Under the pieces are notes generated by a model. The model saw only the letters and a program-made list of their open reading frames with translations. It was not told where the DNA came from and did no database searches. A stretch of 64,000 bases of DNA from Streptomyces sp. Act143 (GTDB lineage Bacteria > Actinomycetota > Actinomycetes > Streptomycetales > Streptomycetaceae), in NCBI RefSeq assembly GCF_003143935.1, contig NZ_QFRX01000001.1, positions 4,753,201 through 4,817,200 on the forward strand. Reading direction: 5' to 3'. The stretch's first letter is position 1. Each line of letters starts with the position of its first letter. Both the position numbers and the translations under genes were made by a program. Of this stretch, positions 50,314-57,970 are shown in pieces.

Positions 50314-51869
50314 CGACCGAGTCCCACGTGTCCCATCCGGTCACGCCCCGCCGTACATATCTGATCGGCCGCGCCCGGCCGAACGCGATCGTCGGCAGGA
50401 ATCGTGAGACCGGCGAGATCGCGCTCATCATCGGCGGCGCGTTCCTCGGCATGATGTGCGGGCTCCTCGTCCCGGTGCTGTCCCTGCGCATCGTGCTGCT
50501 GATGGGCTTCCCGCTGCTCGCGCTGGCGGCGGTCTACGTGCCGTACAAGCACCGCACGTTCTACAAGTGGTTCGAGATCAACCGCAGTTACAAGCGCACC
50601 CTCAAGCAGGGCACCGTCTACCGCTCCGGCGTCATGGAGGCCGGCACCCGCGTCGACGGCCGCGAGGTCGAGATCGGCCCGCCCCCCGGCATCGGCCGCA
50701 TCACCTGGCTCGCCGCCCCCTTCGGCCCCGACGAGATCGCCGTACTGCTCCACGCCGACCGCAGAACGGTGACGGCCGCGATCGAGATCGAAGGCCCCGG
50801 GGTCGGCCTGCGCGACTCGGAGGACCAGGAGGCGCTGGTCGACCGCTTCGGCACACTGCTCAAGCACGTGGCCAACGGCGACGGCTTCGTCACCCGGCTC
50901 CAGATGCTCGCCCGCACCCTCCCCGCCGACCCCGACGCCCACGCCAAGGACGTGGCCGTCCGCGGCGACGAGAAGGCACCGGGATGGCTCCAGCAGTCGT
51001 ACGACCAGCTCCAGTCCATGGTCTCCACCAGCAGCGAGCAGCACCGCGCGTACCTCGTCGCCTGCATGCACTACACCCGCGAACTCTCCGCCGAGGCCCA
51101 CGCGATGGCCCGCGCGGCCCGCCCCCAGTCGGGCCGCAAGCTGGACCGCGACGCCGGCCTGGCGGTGGTCATGGCACGCGAGCTCACGGACATCTGCTCC
51201 CGCCTCCAGGAAGCGGACATCCGCGTACGACAGCCCCTCGGCCAGGGCCGGCTCGCCTCCCTCATCCACTCCATGTACGACCCGGACCACCCCATCGACC
51301 ACATCCAGGCGATGACCAAGCGCAACGCCTGGCCGGCCGAACTCGACGCCATGGAACCGACGTTCCTCCAGGCGAAGACCCGCGAGTCGTCCACCCGCGC
51401 GCCCTGGTGCCACGCCACCGCCTGGGTGAAGGAGTGGCCCATGACGCCCGTCGGCGTCAACTTCCTCGCCCCCCTCCTCGTCCACACCCCGGACGTCATC
51501 CGCACGGTCGCCGTGACGATGGACCTCGAACCCACCGAGGTCGCGATCGAGCGCATGCTGACGGAGAAGACGAACGACGAGGCGGAGGCCAGCCGGGCCG
51601 CCAAGATGAACCGCACCGTCGACCCGCGTGACATCGCCGCCCACAACCGCCTGGACCAGCGCGGCGAGGACCTGGCCAGCGGCGCCGCCGGCGTCAATCT
51701 GGTCGGCTACATCACCGTCTCCGCCCGCTCCCCCGAAGCCCTGGCCCGCGACAAGCGGACCATCCGGGCCTCGGCCGGAAAGTCGTACCTGAAGCTGGAG
51801 TGGTGCGACCGCGAGCACCACCGCGCCTTCGTGAACACCCTCCCGTTCGCCACCGGAATCCGAAGGTAG
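50310..51869 (+). CDS. SCO6880-family T4SS protein
   Basis: The 519-residue protein starts at TTG 50310, overlapping the previous stop as TTGA. It has two N-terminal membrane helices (GEIALIIGGAFLGMMCGLLV, LRIVLLMGFPLLALAAVYV) of PrgI-like type, and a soluble part corresponding to the N-terminal domain of VirB4 proteins. The ATPase core is absent and is supplied by the next gene. This split pair is characteristic of actinobacterial T4SS-like loci. Confidence 0.85.
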   Translation: MTTESHVSHPVTPRRTYLIGRARPNAIVGRNRETGEIALIIGGAFLGMMCGLLVPVLSLRIVLLMGFPLLALAAVYVPYKHRTFYKWFEINRSYKRTLKQGTVYRSGVMEAGTRVDGREVEIGPPPGIGRITWLAAPFGPDEIAVLLHADRRTVTAAIEIEGPGVGLRDSEDQEALVDRFGTLLKHVANGDGFVTRLQMLARTLPADPDAHAKDVAVRGDEKAPGWLQQSYDQLQSMVSTSSEQHRAYLVACMHYTRELSAEAHAMARAARPQSGRKLDRDAGLAVVMARELTDICSRLQEADIRVRQPLGQGRLASLIHSMYDPDHPIDHIQAMTKRNAWPAELDAMEPTFLQAKTRESSTRAPWCHATAWVKEWPMTPVGVNFLAPLLVHTPDVIRTVAVTMDLEPTEVAIERMLTEKTNDEAEASRAAKMNRTVDPRDIAAHNRLDQRGEDLASGAAGVNLVGYITVSARSPEALARDKRTIRASAGKSYLKLEWCDREHHRAFVNTLPFATGIRR

Positions 51870-51883
51870 AGGCTGATGCGCTG

Positions 51884-53323
51884 ATGCGGGACCCGCTGTC
51901 CGTCCTCACCGACGCCTTCACGTCCTTCCTCTTCGGGAAGGTCGAGACGACCCGCCTGCCCGTCCGCACCTCCACAGGCCAGGCCCAGGCGGTCTACCTG
52001 CCCACGGCGGCACCGGGGCTCGGCGACTCGGGCGTCATCATCGGCCGCGAGGTCTACTCCGGCAAGGGCTACATCTACGACCCCTTCCAGCTCTACGGCC
52101 AGCAGCTCCCCGCGCCGCACTGGCTGGTGCTCGGCGAGTCCGGCAACGGCAAGTCGGCGCTGGAGAAGACGTACGTCCTACGGCAGTTGCGCTTCCGCGA
52201 CCGGCAGGTCGTCGTCCTGGACGCCCAGGGCGAGGACGGCGTCGGCGAATGGAACCTCATCGCGCAGGAGCTGGGAATAACTCCCATCCGCCTGGACCCG
52301 ATGGCCGCCCTGGACATGGGAATCCGCCTCAACCCCCTCGACCCCGCGATCACGACCACGGGCCAGCTCGCGCTGCTCCGCACGATCATCGAGGTCGCGA
52401 TGGGCCACGGCCTCGACGAACGCTCCGGCTTCGCCCTCAAGGTCGCGCACGCCTACGTCAACGAGACGATCGTCGAACGCCAGCCGGTGCTGACCGACAT
52501 CGTCGAGCAGCTACGGCACCCCGAGCCGGAGTCCGCCGAGGCGATGAACGTCGACATAGACGATGTACGGGCGTGGGGCCTGGACGTCGCCCTGGTCCTG
52601 GACCGGCTCGTCGACGGCGACCTGCGCGGCATGTTCGACGGCCCAACCACGGTCGGCATCGACCTGGACGCCCCGCTCATCGTCTTCGACCTGTCCCACA
52701 TCGACCGCAACTCCATCGCCATGCCCATCCTCATGGCGATCGTCGGCGTCTGGCTGGAGCACACCTGGATCCGCCCCGACCGGAAGAAGCGCATCTTCCT
52801 GGTCGAGGAGGCCTGGCACATCATCAACAGCCCCTTCGTGGCCCAGCTCTTCCAGCGCCTGCTGAAGTTCGGCCGACGGCTGGGCCTGTCGTTCGTGGCG
52901 GTGGTGCACCACCTGTCCGACGTCGTCGACGGAGCGGCGGCGAAGGAGGCCGCGGCGATCCTGAAGATGGCGTCGACGAGGACGATCTACGCCCAGAAGG
53001 CGGACGAGGCACGCTCCACCGGACGCGTACTCGGCCTCCCCCGCTGGGCGGTGGAGATCATCCCGTCCCTGACCCCGGGTATCGCCGTCTGGGACGTCAA
53101 CGGCAACGTCCAGGTGGTCAAACACCTGATCACCGAGACAGAACGCCCGCTCGTCTTCACCGACCGCGCGATGACCGAGTCCTCCGCCGACCGCGACCTG
53201 ACGGACGACGCCCTGCGCGCGGCCGAACTCGAGGCGGAGGAGCGGGCGGCAGCGTTCGTGGAACAGCACATGGAGCACCAGCACCTGGAGCACATGGGCG
53301 ACTCCGAGTCGACGGTGGCCTAG
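51884..53323 (+). CDS. VirB4-like T4SS ATPase
   Basis: The 479-residue ATPase has Walker A GESGNGKSA (about residues 86-94), DAQGEDGVGEWN, a Walker B IFLVEEAWH and ASTRTIYAQKADEARSTGRVLGL, typical for VirB4/TraC AAA motors. The C-terminal 40 residues are Glu/His-rich. Together with the preceding SCO6880 protein it makes one complete VirB4 equivalent. It drives assembly or transport in the type IV-like system. Confidence 0.9.
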   Translation: MRDPLSVLTDAFTSFLFGKVETTRLPVRTSTGQAQAVYLPTAAPGLGDSGVIIGREVYSGKGYIYDPFQLYGQQLPAPHWLVLGESGNGKSALEKTYVLRQLRFRDRQVVVLDAQGEDGVGEWNLIAQELGITPIRLDPMAALDMGIRLNPLDPAITTTGQLALLRTIIEVAMGHGLDERSGFALKVAHAYVNETIVERQPVLTDIVEQLRHPEPESAEAMNVDIDDVRAWGLDVALVLDRLVDGDLRGMFDGPTTVGIDLDAPLIVFDLSHIDRNSIAMPILMAIVGVWLEHTWIRPDRKKRIFLVEEAWHIINSPFVAQLFQRLLKFGRRLGLSFVAVVHHLSDVVDGAAAKEAAAILKMASTRTIYAQKADEARSTGRVLGLPRWAVEIIPSLTPGIAVWDVNGNVQVVKHLITETERPLVFTDRAMTESSADRDLTDDALRAAELEAEERAAAFVEQHMEHQHLEHMGDSESTVA

Positions 53324-53338
53324 GCAGGGAGGCGGGCA

Positions 53339-54805
53339 GTGGTGAGACCTGACGACCGCCGTCGGCAGGAAGGCCAGGGTCAGGGAGGCATCCCGGACGG
53401 GCTGCTGGTGGGCATACTCGCCTTCCTCATCGGCATGACCCTGCTGGTCTGGTCGGCCACCGGCCTGGCCGGCTGGTTCGCCCACGGCGCCTGGCCCGAC
53501 GGCGTCACCTTCACCCGCACCCCGCCGGCCATGCGCCAACTCATCGGCCAGCCCCACGACATGCCGGGCGCCTGGCCGGACACCCCGGCAGGCCAGCTCT
53601 CCGGCTACGGCCTCTTCTGGGGCCTGTTCATCGGCCAGCTGATGGTGCTGGTCGTGCTCACGGTCTTCGTGCTGGGGACGGTGGCCCGCTGGAAGGCGGT
53701 ACGACGGGCCCGGAAGGCGGCGCCCCCGGTGACGCCGCGGGTCGCGGTCGCGGCCGTGGAAGAACAGCCGCCGGTGGCTCCGCAGCCCGTCGTCGAGAGG
53801 GTCACGCACCACGAGGTGCCCACACCCAGGGCGGAACCGGTACCGGCACCCCTCCCCGCGCCGATGGCCGTCCCCCAGCGGGTGGAGAAGGTGCTGGTTG
53901 CTCCCAGGGAGACCCGCCACACCACGGCGACCCAGGCCGTACGCGACGCCGAGGGTCCCACCCTCGTCGTCACCTCCAACCCCGCCATCTGGTCGGACAC
54001 CAAGGACGCCCGCGCCAAACTGGGCCCGGTCCACCTCTACGACCCCACCCACCTCTGCGACACCCCGGCCCGCCTCCACTGGTCCCCCACGGCAGGCTGC
54101 GAGGACCGGCAGACGGCCAAGGCCAGGGCGGCAGCGCTCCTCACCCCGGTCCGCCCGACCGCCCGGCTCGACCAGGCCGTCAGCGACACCGCGGAAACGC
54201 TCCTGCGCAGCTATCTGCATGCCGCCGCCATAGACGGCCGCACCATCCGTCACGTCCACCGCTGGTCCCAGGGCACCCAGATCCAGGACGCGGTACGCAT
54301 CCTCCGTACGAACCCCAAGGCGGCCCCAGGCGCGGCAGGCGAGCTCGAAGCCACGCTCACCGCCCACCCGGAACGCCGGGACATCGCCCAGGAGCTGACC
54401 GGCCGAGCCCTCTCCGCGCTCTTCACGGTCAACATCCGTGAAGCCTGCACTCCAAACCGAACTGATGCCCTCGCCTTGGATTCCTTCGTCGGCGAAGGGG
54501 GCACGCTTTATGTAGTGGGGGAGTCCATCGAGGACCCCAGGACCAATCCCGGCGCGATGCCGCTCCTGACGGCCCTCGTCTCCAGCGTGGTCGAGCGTGG
54601 CCGGCACATGGCCGAACGGTCATCCTCCGGTCGCCTCGACCCACCACTGACGCTCGTCCTGGACGACATCGCCGCCGTGGCTCCGCTTCCCCAGCTCCCG
54701 GAGCTGCTGGCCACCGGAGCGGACCGGGGCCTGCCGACCCTGGCGCTGCTCCGGTCCCGGGAACAGGCACGGTCCCGCTGGCCGCACGACGAGCTGCCGG
54801 TCTGA
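53339..54805 (+). CDS. VirD4/TraG-like protein with degenerate Walker A
   Basis: The 488-residue protein has two N-terminal membrane helices, a Pro-rich linker and a TraG/VirD4-like domain (LVVTSNPAIWSDTKDARAKLGPVHLYDPT, LHWSPTAGCEDRQTAKARAAALL). Where Walker A should be, the sequence reads VLVAPRETRHTTATQAV, lacking the GKT. Walker B-like LTLVLDDIAAVAPLPQL and the late LALLRSREQARSRWP remain. The C-terminus ends soon after, shorter than true coupling proteins. It may be a structural or regulatory relative. Start is GTG 53339 or 53342, after GGGAGG. Confidence 0.8.
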   Translation: MVRPDDRRRQEGQGQGGIPDGLLVGILAFLIGMTLLVWSATGLAGWFAHGAWPDGVTFTRTPPAMRQLIGQPHDMPGAWPDTPAGQLSGYGLFWGLFIGQLMVLVVLTVFVLGTVARWKAVRRARKAAPPVTPRVAVAAVEEQPPVAPQPVVERVTHHEVPTPRAEPVPAPLPAPMAVPQRVEKVLVAPRETRHTTATQAVRDAEGPTLVVTSNPAIWSDTKDARAKLGPVHLYDPTHLCDTPARLHWSPTAGCEDRQTAKARAAALLTPVRPTARLDQAVSDTAETLLRSYLHAAAIDGRTIRHVHRWSQGTQIQDAVRILRTNPKAAPGAAGELEATLTAHPERRDIAQELTGRALSALFTVNIREACTPNRTDALALDSFVGEGGTLYVVGESIEDPRTNPGAMPLLTALVSSVVERGRHMAERSSSGRLDPPLTLVLDDIAAVAPLPQLPELLATGADRGLPTLALLRSREQARSRWPHDELPV

Positions 54806-54814
54806 GCCCGAAGG

Positions 54815-55378
54815 TCAGGCCGGCTTCCCCAGCACGAACTCCAGCTCCTTCTCCTCCTCGCGCCCCTCCAGCGGCACGACCTTCCCGCTCGGCACGAACC
54901 CCGCCTTGCGGTAGAAACCCTGGGCCCGCGGGTTGTCCTCGTGCACGATGAGCCGCACGGCTTCCACACCCCGCCCCCAGGCCCATTCCAGGGCGGCATC
55001 GAAGAGCGCCTTGGTCACCGGGCCACCACGCCACTCGGGCAGCACGAACACTCCGACGACATGCCCCTGCCGCCGCTCGACAGGGAAGCCGGCCCAGTCG
55101 GTGGTTCCGGCTTCCTCGATCAGCATGACGACGGACCCGACCCAGGTCCCGTCAGCGGCCTCGGCGACGAACTGGAGCGCCCCACCGGCACCGGACACAT
55201 CCGACGAGCCGGCAGCCCGCTCCTGCCAGAAGGAGTCGGGACGGGCCGAGGCCGCCTCATGGGTGTCCAGAAAGGCCACGGGAGCGGCCGGGTCCTTGAG
55301 TGAGCGGAGCCGCAGTGCTTTCACCGCGGGCCACTCATCGGCACGTATAGGGCGGACCTCGAAGTTCATGTTGCTCAT
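54815..55378 (-). CDS. GNAT-family acetyltransferase
   Basis: The 187-residue single-domain GNAT protein has VVGVFVLPEWRGGPVTKALFDAALEWA and HEDNPRAQGFYRKAGFVPSG. It starts at ATG 55378. It transfers an acetyl group to an unknown small molecule or protein. It converges on the VirD4-like gene with nine bases between. Confidence 0.9.
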   Translation of the reverse strand: MSNMNFEVRPIRADEWPAVKALRLRSLKDPAAPVAFLDTHEAASARPDSFWQERAAGSSDVSGAGGALQFVAEAADGTWVGSVVMLIEEAGTTDWAGFPVERRQGHVVGVFVLPEWRGGPVTKALFDAALEWAWGRGVEAVRLIVHEDNPRAQGFYRKAGFVPSGKVVPLEGREEEKELEFVLGKPA

Positions 55379-55400
55379 GCCGAATACGGTAACCGAACGC

Positions 55401-55440
55401 AGAAAACCCCCGGACCGGTATCCCCGGCCGGGGGTTTTCT
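55401..55440 (-). terminator. terminator of the rrn remnant
   Basis: A 13-bp perfect inverted repeat (55401-55413 and 55428-55440) lies just after the 5S rRNA 3' end on the minus strand and is followed by GCGTTCGG. It is probably the original rRNA operon terminator. Confidence 0.85.
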
Positions 55441-55448
55441 CAAATTTT

Positions 55449-55496
55449 GTTCGGCGGCGTCCTACTCTCCCACAGGGTCCCCCCTGCAGTACCATC
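55449..55496 (-). pseudogene. 5S rRNA, last 48 nt only
   Basis: On the minus strand 55496-55449 matches the 3' part of Streptomyces 5S rRNA exactly as I know it, from GATGGTACTGCAGGGGGGAC to the end GACGCCGCCGAAC. The first 70 or so nucleotides of 5S are missing, and the sequence changes abruptly to an rRNA 5' leader. No 16S or 23S sequence is present. The RNA cannot function as 5S rRNA. Confidence 0.9.
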
Positions 55497-55846
55497 CGGT
55501 CTTGCGTTTCCGACTCTATCAGATCGTTTTCCGATCCGATTTCCTCGGTGCTTTCCAGGTTCTCGCTTCCGCGTTTCCCTTTCCGGCGGTTCCGACTCTA
55601 TCAGATCCTTTCGGGCCTGACTCCCAGTCAGAGGGGCTTGTCTTCCCGACCGTTGGGCCGTTCCGACGTCTCAAACCTTAGCGGATCCTCCCGGCAGTTC
55701 CTAATCGAGCTGCCGGACCCAAATCGAATTGAATTCGGGCACGCCGAATTCATCCCGGCTGGGAGATCGTGCTGATGGTTTGTGGTGCCGCTGATGCGGC
55801 GGAGGTGTTGTCGGAGAACCGTTACGGCTCCGCGGCAACCCGAAGA
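55497..55846 (-). other. rRNA operon 5' leader remnant
   Basis: The minus strand resembles the sequence that precedes 16S rRNA in Streptomyces: GATCTGATAGAGTCGGAA occurs twice (plus-strand 55508-55525 and 55590-55607), with GAAACGCAAGACC, CCGGAAAGGGAAACGC and GACGTCGGAACGGCCCAACGG. In a normal operon about 100 further leader bases and the 16S gene would follow; here the leader runs directly into 5S at 55496. No protein gene is supported in 55497-55931. Confidence 0.82.
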
Positions 55847-55875
55847 ACTTTACGGACCGGCAGGGTGAGTGTCAA
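55847..55875 (-). promoter_or_regulatory. rrn-type promoter
   Basis: On the minus strand a consensus -35 TTGACA (55870-55875) and -10 TAAAGT (55847-55852) are spaced exactly 17 bp. This is one of the strongest vegetative-type promoters in the window and faces the rRNA leader. A second TTGACA lies at 55884-55889 without a matching -10. Confidence 0.82.
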
Positions 55876-55931
55876 GCACCCCCTGTCAAGATCTTTTCGG
55901 GTGACGGGTCGCTGATCGGTCGGGGGTCGCA

Positions 55932-56480
55932 TCAGTCCAGGTCAGTGAGGCGTCCGCCCGCGTCCGGCTGGGCGTGCTCCACCCTGCGCAGGAGGCGGGT
56001 GAGGACATCGCCGAGGGCCGTCCGCTCCTCGGGCGACAGGTCCTGAAGGAGGTCCTCCTCGAAGACCGTGGCCAGGCGCATGGCCTCCAGCCACTTCTCG
56101 CGGCCCTCCACGGTCAACTCGACGATCACCCGCACCCGGTTGGACTCGTCCCGCTCCCTGGTGACCAGCCCCTCGGTGACCATCCGGTCGATGCGGTGGG
56201 TCATGGCGGCCGGCGTCAGGCCGAGTCGCTTGGCGAGCTCGCTCGGGCCCATGCGGTACGGGGCGCCGGAGAGGACGAGGGCCTTGAGGACCTCCCACTC
56301 GGCGTTGCTGATGCCGAGTGCGGACGTCTGGCGGCTGTACGCGACGTTCATACGGCGGTTCAGGCGGGAGAGCGCCGAGACGATCTTCTCGACCTGGGGA
56401 TCGAGGTCCTGGAACTCGCGCTGGTAGGCGGCGATCTGCTCGTCGAGCGTGGGCTCGGGGATGCCAGGGGTCTCGGCCAT
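55932..56480 (-). CDS. MarR-family regulator
   Basis: This protein of about 182 residues has a winged helix-turn-helix (ISNAEWEVLKALVLSGAPYRMGPSELAKRLGLTPAAMTHRIDRMVTEGLVTRERDESNRVRVIVELT in overlapping parts, residues about 55-120). ATG 56480 is chosen; GTG 56501 in frame has a better ribosome site (AGAGG) and may be the true start. It is divergent from an MFS exporter gene and probably represses it through the repeats at 56530-56555. Confidence 0.9.
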   Translation of the reverse strand: MAETPGIPEPTLDEQIAAYQREFQDLDPQVEKIVSALSRLNRRMNVAYSRQTSALGISNAEWEVLKALVLSGAPYRMGPSELAKRLGLTPAAMTHRIDRMVTEGLVTRERDESNRVRVIVELTVEGREKWLEAMRLATVFEEDLLQDLSPEERTALGDVLTRLLRRVEHAQPDAGGRLTDLD

Positions 56481-56529
56481 GACGGCAGTATCCCACGTCA
56501 CTTTGCCTCTAAGTCCTTCACTCTGTACT

Positions 56530-56555
56530 CTTTAGCTTCGAACTTTAGCTTTGAA
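56530..56555. promoter_or_regulatory. 13-bp tandem repeat, candidate MarR operator
   Basis: CTTTAGCTTCGAA (56530-56542) is followed directly by CTTTAGCTTTGAA (56543-56555), one mismatch, in an A+T-rich strip between the divergent MarR and MFS genes. TCACT/AGTGA arms lie just to the right. Confidence 0.6.
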
Positions 56556-56587
56556 GTCTTCACTCCTAACTAGTGAGAGAGGTGAAC

Positions 56588-57868
56588 GTGACCAGGGCCA
56601 TGGGCGCAGCGATGCGCCGGATTCACGTGGGCAACGCACTCAGCGCGTTCGGGCTCGGCTTCACGGTCCCCTACCTGTACGTCTATGTGGCGCAGGTGCG
56701 GGGACTGGGGGCCATGACGGCGGGGCTCGTCCTCGCTGTCTTCGCCGTGGCCGCGCTGATCGTGCTGCCGTTCGCCGGCCGGGCGATCGTGCGGCGGGGC
56801 CCTCTTCCGGTGCTGCTCGCCGCTCTGGTCACGGCCGCGCTCGGGGCGCTGAGCCTGGGGCTGGCGAACAACGCGACCACCGTGCTGCTGTCGGCAGCAG
56901 CGCTGGGTGCCGGACAGGCGGTCATGCAGCCGGCTCTCGCCACGATGATCGTGGACTGCTCCACGTCGGAGACCCGGTCCCGGGCCTTCGCGATGCAGTT
57001 CTTCCTGCAGAACCTCGGGCTCGGCGTCGGTGGTCTCATCGGCGGCCACCTGGTGGACACCTCGAACGTCTCCTCCTTCACGCTTCTCTTCGCGATCGAG
57101 GCGGCGATGTTCCTGCTGCTGGTCGTGGTGATGGCGACCGTGCGGATGCCGCGCGCGCCGCGGGTGGAGGGGGCGCCGTCCGCTGCCGCCAAGGGCAGTT
57201 GGAAGCAGCTGCTGGGGAACCGGGCGATGGTGCAGCTGTGTGTGCTGGGCTTCGTGCTCTTCTTCGCCTGCTACGGCCAGTTCGAGTCGGGCCTGAGCGC
57301 GTACGGCGTCGAGGCCGCCGGGATCTCCACCTCCGCGCTGGGGACGGCGCTGGCCGCCAACACCGCGATGATCGTCGTGGCGCAGTTCGCCGTGCTGAGG
57401 TTCGTCGAGCGCCGCAGGCGGTCCCGGGTGATCGCCGCGGTCGGGATCATCTGGTCCGTGGCATGGGTCGCGGCGGGGTACGCCGGGCTCGGCCACGGCA
57501 GCCAGGCCATGGCGACGGCCGCGTTCGTGTCGACGTACGCCCTCTTCGGTCTGGGGGAGGCGATGCTGTCGCCGACGGTGGCTCCGCTGGTGGCCGATCT
57601 CGCGCCGACCGGCATGGCCGGGCAGTACAACTCGGCCTTCGCCCTGGTGAAGCAGCTCGCCCTGGCGGTGGGGCCGGCGATCGGCGGCCCGATGGGCGCG
57701 TCACTGCACGCGCCGTACATCGTGACGTTCCTGCTGTTCTCGGTGGGCATCACCTATCTGGCGCTGCGGCTGGGCCGTCAGCTCACCGATGTGCAGGACC
57801 ACCCGTGGCGGGCGAGGAGCCGTGTGGTGGCCACGGGCGGCACACAGCAGGAATCTGTCGCTGCGTAA
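56588..57868 (+). CDS. MFS transporter
   Basis: The protein (about 426 residues) has 12 predicted membrane helices with the loop-2 motif FAGRAIVRRGPLPVL and a polar central loop. This is the drug/proton antiporter-like architecture. GTG 56588 is preferred, with GAGAGG six bases upstream; GTG 56573 is in frame. It is paired with a divergent MarR regulator, as usual for drug exporters. The substrate is unknown. Confidence 0.9.
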   Translation: MTRAMGAAMRRIHVGNALSAFGLGFTVPYLYVYVAQVRGLGAMTAGLVLAVFAVAALIVLPFAGRAIVRRGPLPVLLAALVTAALGALSLGLANNATTVLLSAAALGAGQAVMQPALATMIVDCSTSETRSRAFAMQFFLQNLGLGVGGLIGGHLVDTSNVSSFTLLFAIEAAMFLLLVVVMATVRMPRAPRVEGAPSAAAKGSWKQLLGNRAMVQLCVLGFVLFFACYGQFESGLSAYGVEAAGISTSALGTALAANTAMIVVAQFAVLRFVERRRRSRVIAAVGIIWSVAWVAAGYAGLGHGSQAMATAAFVSTYALFGLGEAMLSPTVAPLVADLAPTGMAGQYNSAFALVKQLALAVGPAIGGPMGASLHAPYIVTFLLFSVGITYLALRLGRQLTDVQDHPWRARSRVVATGGTQQESVAA

Positions 57869-57970
57869 CCGGAGCGACCTCAGGGGCGCGGGGCTGTGTC
57901 GCTGTGCGGCTTCGCCGTGTGGGCGCGACAAGCCCCCGCTCACCCGCAGCCGCCACTCACCTCCGCGTCC

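Noticed and set aside
47649..54805. T4SS-like operon as part of a recent integrative conjugative element
   Set aside because: No integrase, att repeats, relaxase or composition change at its borders; similar operons occur in the chromosome core of Streptomyces as far as I recall.
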